This document shows, piece by piece, positions 18,375 through 26,432 of a stretch of 64,000 nucleotides of DNA (the stretch's first letter is position 1; every line of letters begins with the position of its first letter). Location: assembly GCF_000420865.1 (NCBI RefSeq), contig NZ_ATVT01000001.1, positions 371,997 to 435,996 on the forward strand, written 5' to 3'. The notes under the pieces were generated by a model that had not been told where the DNA came from, did no database searches, and saw only the letters and a list, made by a program, of their open reading frames with translations. Position numbers and translations under genes: made by a program. Source of the DNA: Butyrivibrio sp. XPD2006 (GTDB taxonomy: Bacteria; Bacillota; Clostridia; Lachnospirales; Lachnospiraceae).

Positions 18375-20855
18375 TTATTTTTCTTTTACAAAATACTTTG
18401 TACCACATACAACTAAAGCTCCAAGTGAAGCAAAAAGAATGATCATCACTCTTATCGGTGAATTAGCTGTATCTTCTGTGCTTCCTCTTCTTGCACCAAG
18501 AACTGCTGCTCCTTCAGGAGCGGGAGCGGGTGCCGGAGCAGGTGCTGTAGCACCGGCTACTAAAGGAACCAATACAGGTTCCGGATTTGAAACCGGCGCA
18601 GGAGCAGGCTGTGACTCTTCGATAATTACTACTGTAGGTTCATTATTTGGCTCATCCTGAGGCTGATCAATAGGATCTTCCTGAGGATCATCAGGATCAT
18701 CTACCGGATCATCTATCGGATCTTCTATTATGTCATCTTCAATAGCTTTCTTGAGTGCTTTAATATTGATTCCACCAAGTTCACTGTTTAATGTAATCTT
18801 GTAAACACCATCAGATATCTTTTCAACGGTTGCAATTGTCTTTAAATAATCCTCATTCTCAAGCTCATAGCCTTCCTGGAATTTAATACTAAGAACCTCT
18901 CCGATTCTCATAGTTTCAAGGCCTTCATATTTTCTTACTTCTTCACCATCATTTAAAGAATCCAGTGAAACTTCATCATCGTGTTTTATAATGTAATTGA
19001 TCAATCCCTTAACAGTATCAATAACTTCTGCTTCAAGTTCCTCGATCTCTTCTGAATACTCGTCATCAATAGGAGTAACACCCGTCGTAATTTCTCCATC
19101 GGTTGCAGCAAGTGAAAGTGCCATCGGCCTTATTTCCGCTTCACTTGGTGTTTTATAATGTTCATAACCAACAAGTTCTCCAGAATTACCAAGGTCAAAT
19201 TCATATACAACTATATCCGGAGTTGCTGCGATAATTTCCGCTGCTGTTTCATATCCTCTATTTCCCAGAAGTACACCATACGCTCCATTTTCGTAGTCTC
19301 CGACTTTTACTGTTCCCTCTACTATTACAATGCCCTTAACAGATTCTGATTTCGGGTTTTCTTCTTTGGGTTCTTCACCTGCATCCGGATCAGCATCATC
19401 ATCAGGTATTGCAAATGCTAGACGTCTGGATTCAAACCGCTCACTGAAATCCTCATTTTCGACCTCTATCGTAATAGCAGCTATAGGGTATTTGGGTTCG
19501 ATTTCATCTGGGAATTCTATCTCGAATTCAATTGCTTCTCTATCTTCCTGCTCATCTTCTTTAATTTCTCCACTTGCTGTGACATCACCTTTTACATGAA
19601 CAGTACTACTTTGATCTAATGTAACACCATTTAATCCAGCGGTTACATTGCCACCAACATAAACTTTTGAAGGAATCACTTCAGGCTTCAATATTTCACT
19701 AATTGGTCTGGCTGTTACAAAGTCAGAATTAGATGATATATGTGCCCATTCTTCAAATCCTTCTAAGAACTCAAAACTATAATCTTTTTTTGAAAATGCA
19801 CCAATTCCTGATATATTCGCTTCTACATCTTTTCCTACTGTAATTTCTGATCCTCTCGAATATATGCCATTTCCTATAGTTGAGTTGACACTTTCTCCTA
19901 CAGATATGGTTGATTTGGTTGATTCTATGCTAATTTCTTTACTTGTAACACTTCCTTCTACAGATATTGTTGAATTAGATGAGTCTATACCATATTCTTT
20001 ACTTGTAACATTTCCTCCAACTTTTATATTACTTTTATCATCTGCAGAAACGCCATACCATTCTCCTGTTATGTCACCGGAAACATCGACTATTCCTTTA
20101 TCAATATATAATCCATAACTTCCTGAAGTAACATTTCCATTCACAGTTACATTTCCACTAATCCCATCACTATAACCACCAGCATGGCCGATTTGAATTC
20201 CATCATCTTTTAATGCTTTAACATCACCAGTAACAGTTACTTCCCCTCCTGATGTTATATGTATACCATCAACATTTCCTGTAACATTACCAATTACAGT
20301 TACAGTTGCATTACTACCATCTATATCATTATAATCTCTGCCAATTTGTATTCCATTATAATCTGATCCGGTAACATCACCGGTTACAGTTACAGTTGCA
20401 GTTTCTGCTTCTTCAGTAACTACATGTATACCATTTTCGTTTCCTGCCACATTACCGTCAACTTTAGTGGTTCCCTCTCCGTTAACAAAAATACCATTAG
20501 TCCCACTACTTCCTGCACTAGCAGAATCTACATTTCCTTCTACCAGTACTGTACCGCCTGAATTTTGTATCCCAACGCCACTATCAACAGTAACATTACC
20601 ATGAGCTGTAACTTCGCCACCATTATCCACAATTATTCCATCACAATAAGAAGTAATACTTCCAACTTCCTTTGGGCCTTGATATTCCGGTTCTTCAGCA
20701 TCCGGATCAGAAATAACTGGCCCTGAAACATCCTCGAACTCATCCTCGGCAAAAGCAGTAAATCCTGCTCCAACTGACGCAGTTGCAACCAGTATTGCAG
20801 ATGTGGCAACTGCTAACGACTTGTGCATAACCTTTCTTAGTCTCTTACTAGCCAT
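18375..20855 (-). CDS. Large repeat-rich secreted surface protein with predicted beta-helix region and C-terminal membrane anchor
   Basis: The 826-residue protein has a signal peptide with basic start and hydrophobic core ending AFA (cleavage near residue 36). From about residue 60 to 420 it carries roughly 15 degenerate units of the type V-x-V-x-G-(D/N)-V-T-(G/S), alternating with G-I-x-(I/V) strands. Examples are VTVTGDVTG, VTVIGNVTG, VTVNGNVTS and VYVGGNVTA. These look like rungs of a right-handed beta-helix. An acidic middle region and a Glu/Asp/Pro and PAPAPAP linker follow. The C-terminus is VLGARRGSTEDT, a hydrophobic segment and a KYFVKEK tail. No LPxTG is present. Function unknown; adhesion or S-layer-like roles are guesses. 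A GAGAGGGG ribosome site supports the start. Confidence 0.85.
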   Translation of the reverse strand: MASKRLRKVMHKSLAVATSAILVATASVGAGFTAFAEDEFEDVSGPVISDPDAEEPEYQGPKEVGSITSYCDGIIVDNGGEVTAHGNVTVDSGVGIQNSGGTVLVEGNVDSASAGSSGTNGIFVNGEGTTKVDGNVAGNENGIHVVTEEAETATVTVTGDVTGSDYNGIQIGRDYNDIDGSNATVTVIGNVTGNVDGIHITSGGEVTVTGDVKALKDDGIQIGHAGGYSDGISGNVTVNGNVTSGSYGLYIDKGIVDVSGDITGEWYGVSADDKSNIKVGGNVTSKEYGIDSSNSTISVEGSVTSKEISIESTKSTISVGESVNSTIGNGIYSRGSEITVGKDVEANISGIGAFSKKDYSFEFLEGFEEWAHISSNSDFVTARPISEILKPEVIPSKVYVGGNVTAGLNGVTLDQSSTVHVKGDVTASGEIKEDEQEDREAIEFEIEFPDEIEPKYPIAAITIEVENEDFSERFESRRLAFAIPDDDADPDAGEEPKEENPKSESVKGIVIVEGTVKVGDYENGAYGVLLGNRGYETAAEIIAATPDIVVYEFDLGNSGELVGYEHYKTPSEAEIRPMALSLAATDGEITTGVTPIDDEYSEEIEELEAEVIDTVKGLINYIIKHDDEVSLDSLNDGEEVRKYEGLETMRIGEVLSIKFQEGYELENEDYLKTIATVEKISDGVYKITLNSELGGINIKALKKAIEDDIIEDPIDDPVDDPDDPQEDPIDQPQDEPNNEPTVVIIEESQPAPAPVSNPEPVLVPLVAGATAPAPAPAPAPEGAAVLGARRGSTEDTANSPIRVMIILFASLGALVVCGTKYFVKEK

Positions 20856-21002
20856 ACTATTTTTCCCCTCTCTTAAAGAAATAAATTGTTGTTTTGATGC
20901 AACTTATTTTCTGTTTCCTCGTCCATCATAACAATTTAAAATCAAAATAAAAGTGTCATTTTGTTACCTCTTTTACGAAAATCAATTTTCGTGATTTTGC
21001 AT
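20856..21002. other. Intergenic region upstream of the surface-protein gene
   Basis: This AT-rich stretch holds the ribosome site and presumably the promoter of the surface-protein gene (minus). A TATGAT hexamer is visible on the minus strand, but I found no convincing -35 at proper spacing. A perfect inverted repeat lies at 20975-20992. Confidence 0.5.
20975..20992. repeat. Perfect 8-bp inverted repeat
   Basis: ACGAAAAT and ATTTTCGT flank a two-base spacer (CA). It lies about 120 bases upstream of the surface-protein start and just beyond the tyrS terminator. It could be an operator; with so short a loop it is unlikely to act as a hairpin. Confidence 0.4.
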
Positions 21003-21035
21003 AAAAAAAGAGCCTGACCATCAAAAGTCAGACCC
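21003..21035 (-). terminator. Rho-independent terminator of the M32 peptidase-tyrS operon
   Basis: On the minus strand GGGTCTGAC pairs with GTCAGGCTC (nine pairs, two G-T) around an eight-base loop and is followed by seven T residues. It lies 24 bases after the tyrS stop. Confidence 0.88.
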
Positions 21036-21058
21036 TTCAAAATACTTTTTTATTAAAT

Positions 21059-22279
21059 TCAGACTGTAACTTTCTTAAAGGATTTCTTTCCTTTTCTTAC
21101 CATAATTCCATCGGCGAAAGTTTCTTTTGTATAAGTGGTTTTAACATCTGTAACCTTCTCATCATTAAATAAAACTCCGCCCTGTTCTACGGCTCTTCTT
21201 GCTTCGCTACGTGTAGCGCAAAGGCCTGCTGATACGAGAACCTGAAGAATATCTACTACGCCGTCTCTGAAGTCTTCTTCCTTAAGTGATACTGAAGGAA
21301 CATTGGCCATGTCTCCGCCACCTGCAAAGAGTGCTCTTGCAGCGTCCTGTGCTTTCTGAGCTTCCTCTTTTCCGTGTACAAGACTTGTAAGCTCAAAGGC
21401 AAGGATTTCTTTCTTTTCATTGATCCTGCTTGGATCCCACTTCTCCATCTCCTGGATCTCTTCGATCGGAATGAATGTGAGCATCTTGATGCACTTATCA
21501 ACATCTGCATCACCGACATTTCTCCAGTACTGATAGAAATCGAATGGTGATGTCTTGTTAGGATCAAGCCATACAGCGTTTCCGGCTGTCTTACCCATCT
21601 TGTTTCCGTTTGAATCTGTAAGAAGTGTGATTGTCATGGCATGAGCGTCCTTGCCGAGCTTTCTTCTGATAAGCTCTGTTCCGCCCAGCATATTGCTCCA
21701 CTGATCATCTCCGCCAAACTCAAGGTTACAATCGTACTTCTGGAACATGTAGTAGAAGTCGTATGACTGCATGATCATGTAATTGAACTCAAGAAAGGAA
21801 AGACCCTTTTCCATTCTCTGCTTGTAACACTCAGCCCTGAGCATGTTATTTACTGAGAAGCAAGCTCCAACCTCACGAAGAAGCTCAATGTAGTTGAGGT
21901 TCATGAGCCAGTCAGCATTGTTGACCATCATTGCCTTGCCTTCTCCGAAGTCGATGAACTTCTCCATCTGCTTCTTAAAGCACTCAGCATTGTGATCGAT
22001 ATCTTCTCTTGTGAGCATCTTTCTCATATCGGTTCTTCCTGAAGGATCACCGATCATTGTTGTACCGCCACCGATAAGAGCGATTGGCTTGTTTCCTGCC
22101 TCCTGAAGTCTCTTCATAAGTGTAAGTGCCATGAAGTGTCCGGCTGTAAGTGAATCAGCTGTGCAGTCAAAACCAATGTAGAAGGTTGCCTTACCGTTAT
22201 TAACAAGGTCTCTGATCTGCTCTTCATCTGTAACCTGAGCAATAAGACCTCTTGCCTTAAGTTCCTCAAAAATTTTCAT
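21059..22279 (-). CDS. tyrS: Tyrosyl-tRNA synthetase
   Basis: This class I synthetase of 406 residues has FYIGFDCTADSLTAGHFMALTLMKRLQ (HIGH-type motif in TAGHF), GGGTTMIGDPSGR, and NKMGKTAGNAVWLD (KMSKS equivalent). A C-terminal S4 RNA-binding domain (RSEARRAVEQGGVLFN) completes it. This is the TyrS type with KMGKT, not the shorter archaeal form. It follows the M32 carboxypeptidase by 11 bases and probably shares its promoter. No T-box leader can fit in that gap. Confidence 0.96.
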   Translation of the reverse strand: MKIFEELKARGLIAQVTDEEQIRDLVNNGKATFYIGFDCTADSLTAGHFMALTLMKRLQEAGNKPIALIGGGTTMIGDPSGRTDMRKMLTREDIDHNAECFKKQMEKFIDFGEGKAMMVNNADWLMNLNYIELLREVGACFSVNNMLRAECYKQRMEKGLSFLEFNYMIMQSYDFYYMFQKYDCNLEFGGDDQWSNMLGGTELIRRKLGKDAHAMTITLLTDSNGNKMGKTAGNAVWLDPNKTSPFDFYQYWRNVGDADVDKCIKMLTFIPIEEIQEMEKWDPSRINEKKEILAFELTSLVHGKEEAQKAQDAARALFAGGGDMANVPSVSLKEEDFRDGVVDILQVLVSAGLCATRSEARRAVEQGGVLFNDEKVTDVKTTYTKETFADGIMVRKGKKSFKKVTV

Positions 22280-22290
22280 TTCTTTCCTCC

Positions 22291-23784
22291 TTAACCGTAT
22301 ATCTTCTTGTATTTTTCTTTAAAGTATTTGATCAGTGGCTGTGCTGAAAGCTCTTTATGACATACGGCTTCCAGTACTTCTTTGGATGTTCTTGTTGCTC
22401 CGTACTGATGAATATTTTCATTAAGCCATTTGGTGATCTTTTTAATATCACCGGCTGCAAGAATATCATCGATGCTTCCGAGGTCTCTCTCAATGGCCTC
22501 AAGGAACATTCCGTCATATATGCTTCCCAAAAGATATGATGGGAAATAGCCAAAGCTAGCATCTGACCAGTGCATATCCTGGAGTATTCCTTCCGCATCA
22601 TTTTTCGGTGTTACATGCAGATACTCCTGCATCTTATCATTCCACATCTTAGGGAGATCTTTTACATCTGCTCCGCCTACAAAAATTGCTCTCTCAATAT
22701 CATATCTTAAAATAACGTGAAGGCAATAGGTAAGTTCATCGGCCTCAGTTCTTATGAAACTGTTCTCAACATGGTTGATCTCCCTGACAAAGTCTTCAAG
22801 GGTAATATCTTTAAACTCAGGAATGATCTCCAGAACCTTAGGCCAGATGGGCTTCCAGAAATTGATGTTTCTGCCAAGGATGTTCTCATAGAATCTGCTC
22901 TGAGACTCATGAAGGCCCATCATATTGACCTGAGAACCTGCTGTATCATCGTATTTACGGTCGATATTCTGGTCAAAGAGAGCATGTCCGCCCTCATGTA
23001 TCGCAGAGAATATTGGCTGCAGGATGTCATTCTCGTGATAGTGATTTGTGATACGAACATCACCCGGAGCAATCCCTGTTGTGAAAGGATGCTCTGTTTC
23101 AGCCTGGGCAAAGCCGTTCATGTCCATGCCCATATATTCTACAAGCATCTTACAAAGCTCAGCCTGCTTATAAGCCGGAATAAACATAGTGAACTTACTG
23201 TGATCAGGCTGTGGCTTTTTAAGGATTTCATCAAGAAGCGGTATAAGCTCCTCTCTAAGTTCTCCGAAGACTCTGTCGATTGTCTTAGTATCCATTCCCT
23301 CTTCGAACTGATCGATAAGAGAATCATATACCTCCATATCGGGGCGTTTATATTTCTGATACTTTTTAACTGCTTCTATTGTATTCTTTAAAGGTTCCTC
23401 ATAAAGTGAATAATCACTTGTCTGTTTGGCCTTGGGCCATATCATGCTTGAGGCTGTTGTAGTCTTTACATACTCTTCATAGAAATCAGCAGGGATCCTT
23501 CTCATTTCGTCCAGATCTTTTTTAGTCTTTTTTACATCAAATTTCATTACGTCATCAAGCTTATCAAACTCTTCGGGCTCGGAAAGATCACATACAAGCT
23601 TATAATATTCATCACTGGTAGATTTCTTAAACATTTCAGTAGAAAAATATGTGATACTGTCGGATAACCTTTCTTTGCCACCTTCAGGGGCTATTGTCTG
23701 CATATCCCAGTACATGAGATTGATTGCATGGGCCATGAAGCCAAGCTCTTTATTTATCTTCTTGTATTCTTCAAGTTTAGTCAT
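22291..23784 (-). CDS. M32 family thermostable-type metallocarboxypeptidase
   Basis: The 497-residue cytosolic zinc carboxypeptidase removes C-terminal residues from peptides. The zinc motif is HEGGHALFDQN (HEXXH). Downstream are GLHESQSRFYEN (third ligand Glu) and the M32 signatures DVRITNHY and HVILRYDIERA. Length matches the family. It leads a two-gene operon with tyrS. Together with pepT nearby it fits a peptide-using lifestyle. Confidence 0.93.
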   Translation of the reverse strand: MTKLEEYKKINKELGFMAHAINLMYWDMQTIAPEGGKERLSDSITYFSTEMFKKSTSDEYYKLVCDLSEPEEFDKLDDVMKFDVKKTKKDLDEMRRIPADFYEEYVKTTTASSMIWPKAKQTSDYSLYEEPLKNTIEAVKKYQKYKRPDMEVYDSLIDQFEEGMDTKTIDRVFGELREELIPLLDEILKKPQPDHSKFTMFIPAYKQAELCKMLVEYMGMDMNGFAQAETEHPFTTGIAPGDVRITNHYHENDILQPIFSAIHEGGHALFDQNIDRKYDDTAGSQVNMMGLHESQSRFYENILGRNINFWKPIWPKVLEIIPEFKDITLEDFVREINHVENSFIRTEADELTYCLHVILRYDIERAIFVGGADVKDLPKMWNDKMQEYLHVTPKNDAEGILQDMHWSDASFGYFPSYLLGSIYDGMFLEAIERDLGSIDDILAAGDIKKITKWLNENIHQYGATRTSKEVLEAVCHKELSAQPLIKYFKEKYKKIYG

Positions 23785-23821
23785 TCAATATTGCTCCTTA
23801 ATAAGTTAAATAACACCATGA

Positions 23822-23840
23822 ACAATTTTACCAAAATTGT
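23822..23840. promoter_or_regulatory. Perfect 8-bp inverted repeat between M32 peptidase and folT
   Basis: ACAATTTT and AAAATTGT are separated by ACC, in the divergent gap immediately upstream of the folT -35 box. It is a candidate operator for the M32-tyrS side, for folT, or for both. The half site shares ACAATTT with the copA/tal palindrome, but the spacing differs. Confidence 0.4.
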
Positions 23841-23841
23841 A

Positions 23842-23870
23842 TTGTATTACAAGTAAAAATGAAGTATTAT
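23842..23870 (+). promoter_or_regulatory. Promoter of the folT riboswitch transcript
   Basis: TTGTAT (23842-23847) and TATTAT (23865-23870) are separated by exactly 17 bases. Predicted transcription start near 23877 places the riboswitch aptamer about 16 bases into the transcript. Confidence 0.7.
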
Positions 23871-23892
23871 AAGCACGAAAATAATATGTTAC

Positions 23893-23987
23893 GCAGAGTA
23901 GACGTTAAAGCGTTAAGTGCCTTTTGAACAGGGAGTTGTCATCAGGACGAAGGATTTATCCGCGGTTTTAATGTCGCATCCCGCTGC
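23893..23987 (+). ncRNA. Tetrahydrofolate (THF) riboswitch aptamer
   Basis: The sequence carries the conserved THF-I elements in order: GCAG-AGTAGA at the 5' side, GCGTTAAGTG, an internal GGGA, GGACGAAGGA, CCGCGG, and CGCATCCCGCTGC at the 3' side. P1 forms by GCAG (23893-23896) with CTGC (23984-23987). P2 forms by GACGTTAAAG with TTTTAATGTC. GGGA (23931-23934) can pair with TCCC (23979-23982), matching the known three-way-junction pseudoknot. It lies directly upstream of a folate transporter gene, the commonest THF riboswitch target. Recognition is from memory of the family pattern, not from a covariance search. Confidence 0.92.
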
Positions 23988-24004
23988 TGCATCGATAGCG
24001 AAGT

Positions 24005-24044
24005 GCGCCTCCGATGTGGTTAAAGGAAACTGCAAAGGAGGTGT
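24005..24044 (+). promoter_or_regulatory. Shine-Dalgarno-sequestering helix of the folT riboswitch
   Basis: GCGCCTCC (24005-24012) can pair over eight positions (two G-T) with the ribosome site GGAGGTGT (24037-24044), hiding it. A competing hairpin can form by CATCG (23990-23994) with CGATG (24012-24016), and CGCT (23982-23985), part of P1, can alternatively pair with AGCG (23997-24000). No terminator T-tract is present, so control is predicted to be translational: THF binding stabilises P1 and leaves the ribosome site blocked. Confidence 0.7.
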
Positions 24045-24048
24045 TTTT

Positions 24049-24657
24049 ATGTCTGAAAAAGATAACGAATTAACTCTCAAAAACAGCGAAAGGCTCAGTT
24101 TTAATTCAGTTAATGAACTGAAAAAGATCCAGGTACTGTGCTTTTGCGGTGTAATGGGCGCTGTTGCCATAGTTCTTGGCACTGTTGCTACCATCAAAGT
24201 CGGCGATTTCTTAAGAATCGGCTTTTCAAGTATTCCCAACCAGATAATTGCATATCTCTTTGGCCCATGGGTAGGTGCAATATTCGGCGGAGCCATGGAT
24301 ATCATTAAGTTCTTCATCAATCCGACAGGTGAATTTTTCCCCGGTTATACTCTTACTGCTATTGTAGCCGGTATAATCTACGGCCTGTTTCTCTACAAAA
24401 GACCTGTAAAGCTTTGGAGAGTTATTGCTGCAGAAGCTTGTGTCAAGGTTTTCTGCAATCTCGGGCTTAATACTCTCTGGGTTATGATGACTACAGGAAA
24501 TGCTTTTAAGGCAATCATGGTTCCGAGAATAGCGGCAAATGCAGGTAAACTTCCCGCTGATGTCATCATCCTTATGATATTATTACCGGTTGTCAATAAG
24601 GTTATCAAGCCTGCTCTTAGTATAAATTTAAAGTCATTTAATAAAAAGAAAGCATGA
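24049..24657 (+). CDS. folT: Folate ECF transporter S component (FolT)
   Basis: This 202-residue integral membrane protein is the substrate-binding S subunit of an energy-coupling-factor transporter; the shared EcfA/A'/T module is encoded elsewhere. It has about five to six hydrophobic segments, starting with VLCFCGVMGAVAIVLG and including YLFGPWVGAIFGGAMDIIKFFI and FFPGYTLTAIVAGIIYG, the FolT/QueT-type pattern. The start is the ATG at 24049 after AAAGGAGG. A longer frame to 23917 exists only because the riboswitch lacks stops in that phase. Folate specificity is supported by the THF riboswitch upstream. Confidence 0.93.
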   Translation: MSEKDNELTLKNSERLSFNSVNELKKIQVLCFCGVMGAVAIVLGTVATIKVGDFLRIGFSSIPNQIIAYLFGPWVGAIFGGAMDIIKFFINPTGEFFPGYTLTAIVAGIIYGLFLYKRPVKLWRVIAAEACVKVFCNLGLNTLWVMMTTGNAFKAIMVPRIAANAGKLPADVIILMILLPVVNKVIKPALSINLKSFNKKKA

Positions 24658-24662
24658 TGATC

Positions 24663-24706
24663 AAAAAGCCGAAGTCATTACTTTAAGGTAATGATTTCGG
24701 CTTTTA
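24663..24706. terminator. Bidirectional terminator between folT and gpsA
   Basis: AAAAAGCCGAAGTCATTAC and GTAATGATTTCGGCTTTTA form a long stem (one or two mismatches) with a six-base loop and T-runs on both strands. It lies between convergent genes. Confidence 0.92.
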
Positions 24707-24710
24707 TTTA

Positions 24711-25733
24711 TTACCAGTCCAGAGATGAATTCTCAATTCTGCGCTCTCTTATCATGAGTTCTGTAATGCCCTCTTCAACGGATTTACCCTCAAAGAGTAT
24801 TTCGTTAACTCCCTGAACAATGGGCATATCCACGTTATATTGTCTTGCGAGTGTAACCGCTGCCTTGGCACTGTATACACCTTCGACCACCATTTTTACT
24901 TCATCCATGGCTTCCTGCATGGATTTGCCTTGTCCGATAAGGATTCCGGCTCTTCTGTTTCTCGAATGCATTGATGCACACGTAACAACCAGATCTCCGA
25001 TACCGGAAAGCCCTGCGAAGGTTTCAAATTTACCGCCCATAGCCATTCCAAGTCTTGAAATTTCCGCAATTCCTCTTGTTATGAGAGCAGCTTTGGCATT
25101 ATCGCCAAGACCATAACCATCGGCCATTCCGGCAGCGAGAGCAATTACGTTCTTAAGAGCTGCTCCAATCTCTATTCCAAGCATATCCGGACTTATATAA
25201 ACTCTGAACACATCGTTCATAAAGATGTTCTGGACTTCTTTGGCTGTTTCCTTATCAAATGCACCGACAACAATAGTCGTGGGAAGCTTTTTACCCACTT
25301 CCTCCGCATGAGACGGACCTGAAAGGACACAAACTCTTGATCCCGGTAATTCATCCAAAATCACATCGCTCATGACCATTAGTGTAGATTCCTCAATACC
25401 TTTGGTACAGTTAACGATAATAGGCTGCTCATCTGGTTCTGAACTAATAAACGGAGCAATCAGCTTAACTGTTTCTCTCATATGTGCAGAAGGAACAACA
25501 AGAACCAAAATGTCTTTTCCCGAAACTGCCTGCTGTATACTGCTTGTAAATTTAACACTGTCATCTAAGATTACGCCGGGAAGTTTATCCTCATTGCCGT
25601 GATACTCACGGAGTTTGGCTACAGAAGCTTCACTTCTTGACCAAACAGTCACATCATGACCATTGTTTGAGAGCAGAAATGCAAGGGCAATGCCAAAACT
25701 TCCGGCGCCTATGACGCCAATCTGTGTACTCAA
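24711..25733 (-). CDS. gpsA: Glycerol-3-phosphate dehydrogenase [NAD(P)+]
   Basis: GpsA reduces dihydroxyacetone phosphate to sn-glycerol-3-phosphate, the backbone for PlsY/PlsX phospholipid synthesis; plsY is the next gene upstream. The 340-residue protein has the Rossmann motif GVIGAGSFGIALAFLL, then NCTKGIEE, SGPSHAEEV, and the catalytic Lys within IGAALKNVIALAAGM. GLSGIGDLVVTC and FEGKSVEEGI complete the family signature. It is 17 bases from plsY. Confidence 0.96.
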   Translation of the reverse strand: MSTQIGVIGAGSFGIALAFLLSNNGHDVTVWSRSEASVAKLREYHGNEDKLPGVILDDSVKFTSSIQQAVSGKDILVLVVPSAHMRETVKLIAPFISSEPDEQPIIVNCTKGIEESTLMVMSDVILDELPGSRVCVLSGPSHAEEVGKKLPTTIVVGAFDKETAKEVQNIFMNDVFRVYISPDMLGIEIGAALKNVIALAAGMADGYGLGDNAKAALITRGIAEISRLGMAMGGKFETFAGLSGIGDLVVTCASMHSRNRRAGILIGQGKSMQEAMDEVKMVVEGVYSAKAAVTLARQYNVDMPIVQGVNEILFEGKSVEEGITELMIRERRIENSSLDW

Positions 25734-25750
25734 ATATTTCCTCCCAATGT

Positions 25751-26431
25751 TTAGTCTATTTTATTCTTTTTGAAAATATATGTCTTTCTCTCGTTACCGG
25801 CAAGGAGCTTTTTGATATTGCCTCTGTGCTGGTAATAAGCAAGAGCCGTTAAGAGAGCTAATATAATGTAAACTTCAATAAGAGCCCCTTGAGGAACCGC
25901 ACCGAATTTATCAAGGAATATGCCATTTTGTCCGCATACGATCACCATTATCAGAAGGCATGTGTAATAGCAAAGACTGCAGACAGAAACAATATGACAG
26001 ATGTTAAGAGGCAGGAAAAACGCAATAACGCCCATGAGAATAAAGCTCCAATGGAACACTATTCCGAGATGTATAGTGTATCCTGCAGTGCAGGCAATAC
26101 CTTTTCCGCCTTTAAATTTTAGATGAAGAGGAAAATCATGTCCGAGTACAGCACCTGCTGCGGTATATGTCATGTAAAGGATCTGAAGGTTTGGATTACT
26201 TCTTCCAAAAAGGAAATATGTTATCAGAATTGCAGCCATGCATTTAAGCATATCTCCGAGAAGTACTATAAGTCCGGCTTTTGCGCCCATTACTCTGAGT
26301 GTATTGGTGGTTCCTGCGTTTCCACTTCCTACCTTCCTGATATCGATACCTTTAAGTTTGCCATACATTACCGCGGTCTGAATATGACCGAAAGCGTAGC
26401 CAACAAGTAAACAGATTATTCTCTCCAACAT
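25751..26431 (-). CDS. plsY: Acyl-phosphate glycerol-3-phosphate acyltransferase PlsY
   Basis: This membrane enzyme transfers the acyl chain from acyl-phosphate (made by PlsX) to glycerol-3-phosphate (made by GpsA). The 226 residues show about five hydrophobic segments and the three PlsY motifs: KVGSGNAGTTNTLRVMG (motif 1, glycerol-phosphate loop), HDFPLHLKFKGGKGIAC (motif 2) and QHRGNIKKLLAGNE near the C-terminus (motif 3). It is slightly longer than the average of about 200 residues. One base separates it from der upstream. Confidence 0.94.
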   Translation of the reverse strand: MLERIICLLVGYAFGHIQTAVMYGKLKGIDIRKVGSGNAGTTNTLRVMGAKAGLIVLLGDMLKCMAAILITYFLFGRSNPNLQILYMTYTAAGAVLGHDFPLHLKFKGGKGIACTAGYTIHLGIVFHWSFILMGVIAFFLPLNICHIVSVCSLCYYTCLLIMVIVCGQNGIFLDKFGAVPQGALIEVYIILALLTALAYYQHRGNIKKLLAGNERKTYIFKKNKID

Positions 26432-26432
26432 A

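Noticed and set aside
18375..18502. LPxTG sortase signal in the surface protein
   Set aside because: No LPxTG or close variant is present. Only the linker, hydrophobic helix and basic tail match; reported as a possible alternative anchor instead.
19850..20650. CRISPR array or DNA tandem repeat
   Set aside because: The repetition is at protein level with degenerate codons and variable spacing; there are no identical DNA repeats or uniform spacers.
22280..22290. T-box leader before tyrS
   Set aside because: Only 11 bases separate it from the upstream gene, and no T-box consensus is visible upstream of the M32 gene.
23917..24048. Longer N-terminus for folT
   Set aside because: These 44 codons translate the riboswitch and the anti-Shine-Dalgarno region. 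The ATG at 24049 has a strong ribosome site and matches family length.
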